This document shows, piece by piece, positions 26,223-34,630 of a DNA stretch of 64,000 bases. The notes beneath the pieces were generated by a model, which saw only the letters and a list, made by a program, of their open reading frames with translations, did not search any database and was not told the origin of the DNA. The DNA lies in contig NZ_CP012184.1 of NCBI RefSeq assembly GCF_001420995.1, positions 3,456,501-3,520,500 on the forward strand, in the 5' to 3' direction. Positions within the stretch are counted from its first letter, which is position 1, and every line of letters starts with the position of its first letter. The position numbers and the translations under genes were made by a program. Origin of the DNA: Pseudonocardia sp. EC080619-01. Lineage in GTDB: Bacteria; Actinomycetota; Actinomycetes; Mycobacteriales; Pseudonocardiaceae.

Positions 26223-26885
26223 TCAGCCGCCGTCCTGCGAACGGAGGTAGGTGAGCACCGCGAGCACCCGCCGGTGCTGCTCGGCGGTCTCCGCGGTCAG
26301 GCCGAGCTTGCCGAAGATGTTCGCGATGTGCTTCTCCACGGCCTTCGGGGTCACGTAGAGCTGCCCGGCGATGCCGGCGTTCGAGCGGCCCTCGGCCATC
26401 AGCCGCAGCACGTCGAGCTCCCGCTCGGTCAGCCCGGACAGGGCGTCGCGGCGGTCCCCCCGGGGCCGTTCGACCAGGCGTTTCGCCAGCACCGGCTCGA
26501 TCACGATCTCTCCGTCCCGGATCCGGTCCAGGGTGTCGGTGAGGACCTCGACGCTGCCCACCTTCTCCTTGAGCCGGTAGCCGATCGCGTCGGTGCCGAT
26601 GTCGAGGATCCGCATCAGGTAGTGCGACTCGGCGTAGTGCGACAGGAACAGCAGGCCCATGTCCGGGTAGAGGGCACGGAGCCGCTCGGCGGTGACCAGC
26701 CCGCCGTCGGGCTCCGGGGGCATGCGGATGTCGAGCAGCGCGACGTCGGCCCGTTCCCGGGTGAGGATCGCGACCAGCTCGTCGCCGCCCGCGGCACACC
26801 CGACGACCTCGTGCCCGGCCGCCCGCAGCAGCATCAGCAGGCCCTCCCGGAACAACGCCCCGTCCTCGGCCAGCGCTACCCGCAC
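26223..26885 (-). CDS. NarL/LuxR-family response regulator, 220 aa
   Basis: The receiver begins RVALAEDGALFREG, with phospho-acceptor Asp in VALLDIRMP and Lys in YRLKEKVG. The C-terminal LuxR-type helix-turn-helix has LTERELDVLRLMAEGRSN and VTPKAVEKHIANIFGKLGL. The GTG at 26885 was chosen because it begins the receiver domain and overlaps the upstream kinase-like gene by 10 nt; an upstream extension in frame lacks domain sense. It is the only response regulator in this four-gene operon. Its target may be the divergent Hsp70-like gene (inference from position). Confidence 0.88.
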   Translation of the reverse strand: MRVALAEDGALFREGLLMLLRAAGHEVVGCAAGGDELVAILTRERADVALLDIRMPPEPDGGLVTAERLRALYPDMGLLFLSHYAESHYLMRILDIGTDAIGYRLKEKVGSVEVLTDTLDRIRDGEIVIEPVLAKRLVERPRGDRRDALSGLTERELDVLRLMAEGRSNAGIAGQLYVTPKAVEKHIANIFGKLGLTAETAEQHRRVLAVLTYLRSQDGG

Positions 26886-27493
26886 GGAAACCTCGCAGTG
26901 ATCGTCACGGTGCCGGGGCCGGCTCCCACGGCCGGCCCGGCCGACCCGCCGAGGATCCCGGCGGTGTCCCGGACCCGGGCGGCACCGGCCGGCCGGAGGC
27001 CGTCCAGCCGCAGCAGCAGGTCGTGGTGGTCCCGGCGGACGGTCACGACGAGCCGTTCCGCGTGGCACGGGTCCAGCGCCGCGACGACGGCGAAGTAGGC
27101 GGCACCCTCGGCGGACGGTCCGAACCGGTCGTCGGGCACCTCGACGGTCACCGGCAGGCCGCGCCGCGCCGACTCCTCGCGCAGCGCCGGGCCGAGCCCG
27201 GCCTCGTCGAGCAGCGGCGGGTACAGCTCGGCGGCGATCCCGCGCAGCTCCTGGAGGACCGCGTGCAGCTCGCCCTGGAGGTCGTCGACGGCCCCGTGCA
27301 GCTCGACGTCGTCGTCGGGCAGCCGGTGGCGGACCAGCCCGAGCTGCAGCGCGAGCGCCGAGAGCCGCAGCGCGGCGCCGTCGTGGAGCCGGCGTTCCAG
27401 CCCACGCCGCTGCGACCACTGGGTCCACCCGGCCGCGGTCCCGCCGTCCGGTGGACCCGCGCCCGTGTCCCGGCACGCGGGATCGACGGTCAT
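26876..27493 (-). CDS. Small soluble degenerate histidine-kinase-like protein, 205 aa
   Basis: Has a HisKA_3-like segment (LERRLHDGAALRLSALALQ) with the conserved His, and a helical pair, but no membrane or sensor domain. The ATPase-like half is degenerate: the N-box position reads AYFAVVAALDPCHAERL without Asn, and no DxGxG box is seen. It could accept or relay phosphate, or heterodimerise with the intact kinase at 22909, but probably cannot autophosphorylate. First gene of the operon, divergent from the Hsp70-like gene with a 138-bp shared promoter region. Confidence 0.72.
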   Translation of the reverse strand: MTVDPACRDTGAGPPDGGTAAGWTQWSQRRGLERRLHDGAALRLSALALQLGLVRHRLPDDDVELHGAVDDLQGELHAVLQELRGIAAELYPPLLDEAGLGPALREESARRGLPVTVEVPDDRFGPSAEGAAYFAVVAALDPCHAERLVVTVRRDHHDLLLRLDGLRPAGAARVRDTAGILGGSAGPAVGAGPGTVTITARFPCG

Positions 27494-27631
27494 GCGCCGA
27501 GCGTGCCCCGCCCGGGGTGGTGGCGGAAGCGTGCGGACCCCACCCGGAGGTAGGGACAGCCCCCTTGCGCGTCCCCCGTAACGCCGCGCGCTCTGTGGCG
27601 AGTGTCACGGGTCGGAACGGGAGGTGCGACG

Positions 27632-30538
27632 GTGTCCTACAGCCTGGGGGTCGACCTCGGCACGACGTTCGTCGCCGCGGCTGTCGCGCACGCGTCCCAG
27701 GTGGAGATGTTCACCCTCGGGGACCGCAGTGTCGTGTCACCGGCCGCGGTGTACGCGCGCGAGGACGGCGTGCTGGTCAGCGGCGAGGCCTCGGTCCGGC
27801 GCGCCGTGAGCAGGCCGGACCGGGTCTCGCGGGAGTTCAAGCGGCGCCTCGGCGACCCGACCCCGGTGTTCCTGGGCGGGTCCGAGTTCCCGGTGTCGAT
27901 GCTGCTCGGCGCGGTGCTGCGCGACGTCGTCGATCGGGTGGGCGGCACCGAGGGCGTTCCGCCCGAGCGCCTGGTGCTCACCCACCCGGCGAACTGGGGG
28001 CCGTACCGGCGGGAGCTCTTCGACGAGGTCCCGGAGTCGGCCGGGCTGCACAGCGGCCCGACGACGGTGCTGCGGGCGGTCACCGAGCCGGAGGCCGCCG
28101 CCGCGCACTACGCGGCCGCGCGCCGCCTGGCCGAGGACGACACCGTGGCCGTCTACGACCTGGGCGGCGGGACGTTCGACGCGACGGTGCTGCGCAAGAA
28201 GGGCGACGGCATCGAGATCCTCGGCACCCCGGAGGGGATCGAGCGGCTCGGCGGCGTCGACTTCGACGAGGCGATCCTGTCCTACGTCAACTACCAGTCC
28301 GGCAACGCGCTGACCGAGCTCGACCTGGGCGACCTGCAGACGTCGGTGGCGATGGCCCGGCTCCGCCAGGACTGCGTGCTGGCAAAGGAGGCGCTGTCGG
28401 TCGACACCGAGACGACGATCCCGGTGTTCCTGCCGCAGCGGCACTTCGACGTGCGGCTCACCCTGGGCGACTTCGAGGGCATGATCCGGGCCCAGGTGGA
28501 GTCGACGATCGGGGCACTGACCCGCACCCTCCACTCGGCCGGGGTCGCGCCCGCCGAGCTCGGCTCGGTGCTCCTGGTCGGTGGTTCCTCCCGGATCCCG
28601 CTGGTCGCGCGGATGCTGTCCGAGGAGCTCGGGCGGCCGATCGTGGTCGACGCACACCCCAAGTACGCCGTCGCCCTAGGCGCGGCGGAGCTCGCGCGCG
28701 GGGACCTCTCGGCGTCCGGTGCCGGTGGTGCCGCAGCCCGGGTGGAGACGGTCCCGCCGCCGGAGCGGCGGTCGGCGGCGCCGGGCGCCGTGGGTGCGGC
28801 GGGAGCCGCCGGGGCGGTGGCCGCCGCGGGAGCCGCCGGTGCCACCGTCGGCCGGGGTGCCTCGGGTGACGCGCAGGAACCCGGGGCGCAGCGTGCCGAC
28901 CGCGCCGCTGCCGGGACGCAGACCTCCGCCGGGCCGGCCGGGATGCCCCGGCCCGCCGAGGGCGGTGTGCCCCGGCCCGCCGAGCACGCGGCGGGGATCC
29001 CGCGTCCCGCGGAACCCTCCGGGACGCCGGGCCGCGCGGGGTCCGCCGGGTTGCCGCGTCCGGGGGAGGCGGCGGGGACACCGCGCCCGGGGGAGACCGC
29101 CGGGATGCCGCGCCCCGGGGGGACCGCGGGGATGCCGCGCCCGGGGGAGTCCGCGGGGATGCCGCGCGCCGCGGTGCCCGCGGCGGAGATGCCGCGGCCC
29201 GGCACCTGGCCGCCGCCGGCATCGGCCGCCGCGGCCCCGGCGTCGTCCACCCCGGCCGGATCCGGGCTGCCGTCCGCCGCCCCACCACCCGCGAACGGCT
29301 ACGCGTACGGGACGTCCACCAACGGCTCCGCCGGACCACCCGGCGGCCCGGCCGGCGCCGGTGGTCCCGTCGCCGCTCCGCAGCCGGACCCGCAGGCCGC
29401 GGGTGGCGGGGCGGCGCCCCCACCGGGCCCGCCGACGACCGTCGGCGACCCGGCCCCGCTCCCGGAGGAGCGTCCCCGCCGCCGGAGCAGGCTCCTCGCC
29501 GTCGCGGTCGTGGCGGTGCTCGTCCTCGCCGCCGGGGCGGTCTACCTCGGCACCGGCGGGTTCGGGCTCCTGCTCGGTGACAGCACCGCGACCGAACCGG
29601 CGGCACCCGAGGGCGTCGCCGTCGCCGTCCCGATCCCGACCCTCGGCGGAACCGTCCCGGCCGGGCCGACGTCGGGCTTCGTCGTGGTGTCCCCGAACGG
29701 ACGGCTGGCCTACGTCGCCAACCGGGCGGCAGGCGTCGTCACGGTGATCGACACGTCGGTGAACCGGGAGATCGCCACCATCGAGGTGCCCGAGGGCCCG
29801 CCGCAGTACCTCGCGTTCGCACCGGACGGGCGGCACGTCTACGTGAGCGTGTTCGACGAGGCACGCACGATCGCCACGGTCGCCGTGCTCGACACGACCA
29901 CGAACTCGGTCGTCGCGACGGTCCCCGTGCAGACCCGGCCGTTCGCGCTCGCCGTCACCCCCGACGGCAGCAAGGTCTACGTGCCCAACCACGACTCCGG
30001 GACGGTCTCGGTGATCGACACCGCGACGAACCGGGTCGCGAGCGAGATCAAGGTCGCCCCGAACCCGCACTGGGTCGCGATCACCCCGGACGGCACGCGC
30101 TTCTGGACCGCCAACCACGAGTCGAACCTGATCAGCGCGCTCGACACGTCGGACGACGCCGTCGTCGCCGAGGTGCCGGTGGAACGGAGCCCGCACAGCG
30201 TCGCCGTCAACCCGGTCCGGCCGATGGTCGCCAACGTCAACTACGACTCGGCGTCGGTGTCCTTCACCGACACCGGGAGCAACACCGTGCTCGCCACCGT
30301 GCCGGTGCGGACGAACCCGCAGGCCATCGCCTGGTCGCGGGACGGCCGGTTCGCCTACACCGCGAACGTCACCGACAACACGGTGTCGGTGATCAGCGCC
30401 GACACCTTCACGGTCACCGCGACGCTGCCCGTCGGCAACGGCCCGACCAGCATCGCGGTGCTGCCGAACGGGAAGAAGGCCTACGTCAGCAACCTCAAGG
30501 ACGGGACGCTGACGATCCTGGACCTGGCGGCGGGCTGA
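27632..30538 (+). CDS. Hsp70-like ATPase / Pro-rich linker / membrane helix / YVTN propeller fusion, 968 aa
   Basis: Residues about 1-350 form a DnaK/actin-type ATPase (GVDLGTTFVAAAV, VAVYDLGGGTFDATVL, LLVGGSSRIPLV) without the peptide-binding domain. About 270 residues of low-complexity Ala/Gly/Pro sequence follow, with MPRPGE-type repeats. One membrane helix is near LLAVAVVAVLVLAAGAVYLG (about residues 625-645). The C-terminus is a beta-propeller of seven YVTN-type repeats (such as FALAVTPDGSKVYVPN), placed outside the cell. The architecture suggests transmembrane signalling or protein quality control at the envelope. GTG 27632 is chosen because GGGAGGT lies 6 nt upstream. Function is unknown. 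Confidence 0.85.
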   Translation: MSYSLGVDLGTTFVAAAVAHASQVEMFTLGDRSVVSPAAVYAREDGVLVSGEASVRRAVSRPDRVSREFKRRLGDPTPVFLGGSEFPVSMLLGAVLRDVVDRVGGTEGVPPERLVLTHPANWGPYRRELFDEVPESAGLHSGPTTVLRAVTEPEAAAAHYAAARRLAEDDTVAVYDLGGGTFDATVLRKKGDGIEILGTPEGIERLGGVDFDEAILSYVNYQSGNALTELDLGDLQTSVAMARLRQDCVLAKEALSVDTETTIPVFLPQRHFDVRLTLGDFEGMIRAQVESTIGALTRTLHSAGVAPAELGSVLLVGGSSRIPLVARMLSEELGRPIVVDAHPKYAVALGAAELARGDLSASGAGGAAARVETVPPPERRSAAPGAVGAAGAAGAVAAAGAAGATVGRGASGDAQEPGAQRADRAAAGTQTSAGPAGMPRPAEGGVPRPAEHAAGIPRPAEPSGTPGRAGSAGLPRPGEAAGTPRPGETAGMPRPGGTAGMPRPGESAGMPRAAVPAAEMPRPGTWPPPASAAAAPASSTPAGSGLPSAAPPPANGYAYGTSTNGSAGPPGGPAGAGGPVAAPQPDPQAAGGGAAPPPGPPTTVGDPAPLPEERPRRRSRLLAVAVVAVLVLAAGAVYLGTGGFGLLLGDSTATEPAAPEGVAVAVPIPTLGGTVPAGPTSGFVVVSPNGRLAYVANRAAGVVTVIDTSVNREIATIEVPEGPPQYLAFAPDGRHVYVSVFDEARTIATVAVLDTTTNSVVATVPVQTRPFALAVTPDGSKVYVPNHDSGTVSVIDTATNRVASEIKVAPNPHWVAITPDGTRFWTANHESNLISALDTSDDAVVAEVPVERSPHSVAVNPVRPMVANVNYDSASVSFTDTGSNTVLATVPVRTNPQAIAWSRDGRFAYTANVTDNTVSVISADTFTVTATLPVGNGPTSIAVLPNGKKAYVSNLKDGTLTILDLAAG
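28941..29200 (+). repeat. Degenerate MPRPGE-type coding repeats
   Basis: Around eight degenerate copies of a 9-11-residue unit (examples: GTPRPGETA, GMPRPGGTA, GMPRPGESA) lie within the linker of the Hsp70-propeller fusion. They are Pro-rich and probably disordered. They fall on the cytoplasmic side of the predicted membrane helix if the ATPase is cytoplasmic. Confidence 0.7.
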
Positions 30539-30548
30539 GCCCGGCGGG

Positions 30549-30839
30549 TCAGCCCCCGGCGAACGGCGGCAGCACGTCGAGTGCGGCCGCCCCGCCGAGC
30601 GCCACCGACCGGTCCCGGACGGCGACCTCGTCGAGCAGGAAGCTGCACCGCTGCAGGACGTGGGCCAGTTCCGGACCGTGCGCGGCCCGCAGCGTGGCGA
30701 CGGCGTCGGCGACGGTCGCGCCGGCGGGCAGCTCGACGGTCTCCTCGGGCGTGCCGGCGGCGGCCTTGGCGGCCGCGAAGTAGCGGACCGTGAGGGTCCG
30801 GGTCGCGAGGTCCGGGGTGACGCTCGTGGTCATACTCAT
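30549..30839 (-). CDS. moaD: Molybdopterin synthase small subunit MoaD-like, 96 aa
   Basis: Ubiquitin-like sulfur carrier: ends in the essential Gly-Gly (LPPFAGG), with the core TLTVRYFAAAKAAAGTPEE typical of MoaD. The thiocarboxylated C-terminus donates sulfur to precursor Z in molybdopterin synthesis. The ATG at 30839 overlaps the moaA stop (ATGA); a second in-frame ATG is at 30833. No moaE is in this window, so the large subunit must be encoded elsewhere. Confidence 0.9.
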   Translation of the reverse strand: MSMTTSVTPDLATRTLTVRYFAAAKAAAGTPEETVELPAGATVADAVATLRAAHGPELAHVLQRCSFLLDEVAVRDRSVALGGAAALDVLPPFAGG

Positions 30840-31894
30840 CCTCCGATAGCGCTCATCGGGCGCGTGGGCTGCAGGAACCCGGGGTCGTCGATGCCGTGGC
30901 CGGCCTTCTTGCCCCACATGGCGTCGCGCCAGGTGGCGGCGATGTCGGCGTCGGACGCGCCGCCGCGCAGCATCGCCCGCAGGTCGGTCTCGCCGGTGGC
31001 GAACAGGCAGGTGCGGACCTGGCCGTCGGCGGTGAGCCGGGTCCGGTCGCAGGCGCCGCAGAACGGCCGCGTCACCGAGGCGATCACCCCGACGGTGGCG
31101 GGGCCACCGTTGACGACGAACTTCTCGGCCGGCGCGCCCCCACGGTCCTCGTCCGACTCCGTCAGGACGAACCGCTGCTCCAGGCGCTCCAGGATCTCCT
31201 CGGCCGTGATCATCTCCGAGCGGCGCCACCCGTGCTGGGCGTCGAGCGGCATCTGCTCGATGAACCGCAGCTGGTAGCCGTGGGCCAGCGCGAACTCCAG
31301 GAGATCGGCCGCCTCGTCGTCGTTCACGCCGCGGAGCAGCACCGTGTTGATCTTGACGGGCGACAGCCCTGCGGCCTGCGCGGCGGCCATGCCGTCGAGG
31401 ACGTCCTGCAGCCGGTCCCGCCGGGTGATCTCGGCGAACCGCTCCGGGCGGAGGGTGTCCAGCGAGACGTTGAGCCGGTTCACCCCGGCCGCCGCGAGCG
31501 ACTCCGCGCGCCGGGCCAGCCCGATCCCGTTCGTGGTCAGCGACATGTCGGGCCGCGGCCGCAGCGACGACGCCGCGGACAACACGTTCTCCAGGCCCTT
31601 GCGCAGGAGCGGCTCGCCGCCGGTGAAGCGGAGCTCCTCGACGCCGAGCTCGTGCACGGCGACGGCGATGAGCCGGTTGAGCTCGTCGTCCGTCAGCTGC
31701 TCGTCGCGCGGCATCCAGTCGAGGCCCTCGGCGGGCATGCAGTAGGTGCAGCGCAGGTTGCAGCGGTCCGTGAGCGAGATCCGGAGATCGGTCGCCACCC
31801 GTCCGAACCCGTCGATCAGCCGCGGATCGTCGGGCCGGGCGGGGTCCCGCGACGGGCCGCCCCGCAGCGCCGGAAGGCCGAGCTCGGTGGTCAT
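30836..31894 (-). CDS. moaA: GTP 3',8-cyclase MoaA (radical SAM), 352 aa
   Basis: Catalyses the first step of molybdenum cofactor synthesis, GTP to (8S)-3',8-cyclo-7,8-dihydroGTP. The radical-SAM cluster motif is CNLRCTYCMP. The C-terminal second Fe-S cluster region is FCGACDRTRL with a later Cys (VRTCLF). The conserved C-terminal Gly-Gly is present (SAIGG). Translationally coupled to moaD. A 154-bp gap separates it from the upstream acyl-CoA dehydrogenase on the same strand, so it may have its own promoter. Fits with the mod transport genes 2 kb away. Confidence 0.95.
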   Translation of the reverse strand: MTTELGLPALRGGPSRDPARPDDPRLIDGFGRVATDLRISLTDRCNLRCTYCMPAEGLDWMPRDEQLTDDELNRLIAVAVHELGVEELRFTGGEPLLRKGLENVLSAASSLRPRPDMSLTTNGIGLARRAESLAAAGVNRLNVSLDTLRPERFAEITRRDRLQDVLDGMAAAQAAGLSPVKINTVLLRGVNDDEAADLLEFALAHGYQLRFIEQMPLDAQHGWRRSEMITAEEILERLEQRFVLTESDEDRGGAPAEKFVVNGGPATVGVIASVTRPFCGACDRTRLTADGQVRTCLFATGETDLRAMLRGGASDADIAATWRDAMWGKKAGHGIDDPGFLQPTRPMSAIGG

Positions 31895-32048
31895 GTCCCC
31901 GAGGCTAACCGTGTCCCCCGGCGGTCGCCCAGGGCGGGTTTCCGCAGCTCAACCACATGATCCGCAGCCGCGGGAGTGGCTCTGGCCACACGCACGCAGA
32001 TGCGGAACTAGTCACCGTGTACCTAGTCGAACGGGCGGGCCGGTGCGA

Positions 32049-33263
32049 CTACTCGGGCCGCGGGTGGGCCTTGAGCTCCTGGCGCGCCACCGAGCGGATG
32101 TGCACCTCGTCCGGGCCGTCGGCGAAGCGCAGCGCGCGCGCCCAGGCGTAGAAGTAGGCCAGCGGGGTGTCGTCGCTCATCGCCGCACCGCCGTGCACCT
32201 GCATCGCCCGGTCGATCACGGCGCAGGCCGTCCGCGGCACCACGACCTTGATCGCGGCGATCTCGGTGGCCGCGCCCTTGGCGCCGTGCTCGTCGATCAG
32301 CCACGCCGTCTTCAGCGTCAGCAGCCGGGCCTGCTCGATCTCCATCCGGGACAGCGCGATCTGCTCCCGCACGACGCCCTGGTCGGCCAGCGGCCGCCCG
32401 AACGCGACCCGGGACTGCGCCCGCTCCGTCATCAGCGACAGCGCCCGCTCGGCCATCCCGATCAGCCGCATGCAGTGGTGGATGCGCCCCGGGCCGAGCC
32501 GGGCCTGGGCGATCGCGAAGCCGCCGCCCTCCTCGCCGAGCAGGTTCGACGCCGGCACCCGTACGCCGTCGAACCGCAGCTCGGAGTGGCCGTGCTGGTC
32601 CTGGTAGCCGAAGGTCGGCAGGTGCCGGACGATCTCCAGCCCGGGGGCGTCGCGCGGGACCAGGATCATCGACTGCTGGCGGTGGGTCGATGCCTCGGGA
32701 TCGGTCTTGCCCATCACGATGAAGACCCGGCAGCGCTCGTCGGCGGCGCCGGAGATCCACCACTTCCGCCCGTCGATGACGTAGTCGTCGCCGTCGCGGC
32801 GGATGCGGGTCTCGATGTTGGTGGCGTCGGAGGACGCCACGTCCGGCTCGGTCATCGCGAACGCGGACCGGATCTCGCCCGCGAGCAGCGGCTCCAGCCA
32901 CTGTTCCTTCTGCTCGTCGGTGCCGAACAGGTGCAGCGTCTCCATGTTCCCGGTGTCCGGGGCCTGGCAGTTGATCGCCTCCGGGGCGATCACCGGCGAC
33001 CAGCCGGAGACCTCGGCGACCGGCGCGTACTCCAGGTTCGACAGGCCGGACAGGGCGGGCAGGAACAGGTTCCACAGACCGCGCCCGCGGGCGTCGGCCT
33101 TCAGGTCCTCCACGACCGGCGGGAGGTCCCACTCCGCCGCGGTGCCGCGCCGCTCGGCGCGGAAGGCGTCGTACTCCGCCTCGGCGGGCAGGACCTTCTC
33201 GTCGAGGAAGGCGCGCATGCGCGCGGTGTAGTCGGTCGCCACGGCACTGGGTGCGAAGTCCAC
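32049..33263 (-). CDS. Acyl-CoA dehydrogenase family flavoenzyme, 404 aa
   Basis: Typical three-domain acyl-CoA dehydrogenase: FAD/substrate-binding signatures [15 protein letters not shown] and WWISGA in the middle domain, and the C-terminal helical domain with [16 protein letters not shown] and an ending near [12 protein letters not shown]. It would dehydrogenate an acyl-CoA with electrons passing to ETF. The closest likely subgroup is the ACAD10/11-like bacterial group, judged only by general pattern. The substrate is unknown. Starts at ATG 33263, divergent from the HTH-TOBE regulator gene. Confidence 0.88.
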   Translation of the reverse strand: MDFAPSAVATDYTARMRAFLDEKVLPAEAEYDAFRAERRGTAAEWDLPPVVEDLKADARGRGLWNLFLPALSGLSNLEYAPVAEVSGWSPVIAPEAINCQAPDTGNMETLHLFGTDEQKEQWLEPLLAGEIRSAFAMTEPDVASSDATNIETRIRRDGDDYVIDGRKWWISGAADERCRVFIVMGKTDPEASTHRQQSMILVPRDAPGLEIVRHLPTFGYQDQHGHSELRFDGVRVPASNLLGEEGGGFAIAQARLGPGRIHHCMRLIGMAERALSLMTERAQSRVAFGRPLADQGVVREQIALSRMEIEQARLLTLKTAWLIDEHGAKGAATEIAAIKVVVPRTACAVIDRAMQVHGGAAMSDDTPLAYFYAWARALRFADGPDEVHIRSVARQELKAHPRPE

Positions 33264-33358
33264 GCCGCGATCACATCACACGCCCCCGCGGACCGGCACG
33301 CGACGAGGGTGGGGAGTTGCGTGCTCTCCCGCCGTGGCACCGCCGCAGCGGCGGACCC

Positions 33359-33364
33359 TAGTAT
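33359..33364 (+). promoter_or_regulatory. Putative -10 element (TAGTAT) for the TOBE-modBC operon
   Basis: TAGTAT ends 7 nt before the GTG at 33372, suggesting leaderless transcription. No clear -35 is seen at normal spacing. Confidence 0.45.
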
Positions 33365-33371
33365 CCGGTCC

Positions 33372-33776
33372 GTGCCGCACTTCAGGATCTCCGAGGCCGC
33401 CCGCCTGCTCGGCGTCAGCGACGACACCGTCCGCCGGTGGGTGGAAGCGGGGACGCTGCCGGTGCAGAACGACGCGTCGAACCGCAAGGTGATCGACGGC
33501 GCCGCGCTGGCCGAGTTCGCGCGTGACCACGCGTCGGCGCCGCCGGACCCGTCGGTGGTCCAGCGCTCGGCCCGCAACCGCATGGTCGGGCTCGTCACCT
33601 CGGTCATCGCCGACACCGTGATGGCCCAGGTGGAGATGCAGTGCGGGCCGCACCGCGTCGTGTCGCTGATGAGCAGCGAGGCCGTCCGTGACCTCGGGCT
33701 CGAGCCGGGCGCGCTGGCGGTGGCGGTGATCAAGTCGACGAACGTCGTGGTGGAGACACCCGGCGGGCACCTGTGA
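33372..33776 (+). CDS. HTH plus molybdate-binding TOBE (Mop) domain protein, 134 aa
   Basis: Residues 1-50 form an excisionase/MerR-like helix-turn-helix (FRISEAARLLGVSDDTVRRW). Residues about 68-134 are a Mop/TOBE domain (ARNRMVGLVTSVIADTVMAQVEMQCG, ending AVIKSTNVVVETPGG), which binds molybdate or tungstate. It is probably a molybdate-responsive regulator or intracellular molybdate sensor. The start is GTG 33372, behind a -10-like TAGTAT, and the stop overlaps the modB GTG (GTGA). It occupies the place where modA might be expected in a mod operon. Confidence 0.85.
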   Translation: MPHFRISEAARLLGVSDDTVRRWVEAGTLPVQNDASNRKVIDGAALAEFARDHASAPPDPSVVQRSARNRMVGLVTSVIADTVMAQVEMQCGPHRVVSLMSSEAVRDLGLEPGALAVAVIKSTNVVVETPGGHL

Positions 33777-34630
33777 CGGTGGTGGCCCCGGAGCGTCCAC
33801 GCCGCCGGGAGGGCGCGGCCGACCGGCACGGCACCGGCGTCGGGCTGCCGGCGTGGATGTGGGTCCCGGCCGGCATCGGCTTCCTGCTCATCGCGCTGCC
33901 CGTCGCCGGGCTGCTGTGGGAGGCCGACTGGGCGGAGATGCCCAGCCTGCTGACCAGCACCGCCGCCCTGTCGGCGCTGCGGCTGTCGCTGGTCACGGCC
34001 GCGGTGTCGACGACGCTGTGCCTGCTGCTGGGCGGGCCGCTCGCCGTCGTCCTCGCCCGGGGCCGCATCAACCGGCTGCCCCGGCTGATGCGGGGGATCC
34101 GCTCGGTCGTGCTGCTGCCGCTGGTGCTGCCGCCGGTCGTCGGCGGTCTCTCGCTGCTGTTCCTGCTCGGGGCGAACGGCCTGGTCGGCGACGGCCTGGA
34201 CGCCGCCTTCGGGATCTTCATCCCCTTCACCACGGTCGCGGTGGTGCTGGCCCAGACGTTCGTCGCGATGCCGTTCCTGATCGTCTCCCTGGAGGGCGCG
34301 CTGCGGACCGCGGGCGAGCGGTACGAGGCGACCGCCGCGACCCTCGGCGCGTCCCCGGGGCTGGCGTTCCGCCGGGTGACGGTGCCGCTGGTGCTGCCCG
34401 GGCTGGCCTCCGGGCTGGTGCTCGCCTTCGCGCGGTGCATGGGCGAGTTCGGCGCGACGATCGCGTTCGCCGGCAGCCTGGAGGGCACCACCCGGACCCT
34501 GCCGCTGCTGGTCTACCTGCAGGGCGAGACCGACGTCGCCGGCGCGGTCGCGCTGTCGCTGCTGCTCGTGGTGGTGTCGCTCGTCGTGATCGTGGTCGGC
34601 CGGCCGCGCGGGATGGACGGCCGCGGATGA
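33773..34630 (+). CDS. modB: Molybdate ABC transporter permease ModB, 285 aa
   Basis: Integral membrane permease with about five to six helices and the EAA loop that contacts the ATPase (YEATAATLGASPGLAFRRVTVPL is one segment; key residues EAA-G). The C-terminal ARCMGEFGATI is the ModB/CysT-type signature. It is coupled by overlaps to the TOBE regulator (GTGA) and to modC (ATGA). No periplasmic molybdate-binding protein gene is adjacent, so the specificity rests on the TOBE domain upstream and the Mop-type C-terminus of the ATPase. Confidence 0.9.
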   Translation: MTVVAPERPRRREGAADRHGTGVGLPAWMWVPAGIGFLLIALPVAGLLWEADWAEMPSLLTSTAALSALRLSLVTAAVSTTLCLLLGGPLAVVLARGRINRLPRLMRGIRSVVLLPLVLPPVVGGLSLLFLLGANGLVGDGLDAAFGIFIPFTTVAVVLAQTFVAMPFLIVSLEGALRTAGERYEATAATLGASPGLAFRRVTVPLVLPGLASGLVLAFARCMGEFGATIAFAGSLEGTTRTLPLLVYLQGETDVAGAVALSLLLVVVSLVVIVVGRPRGMDGRG

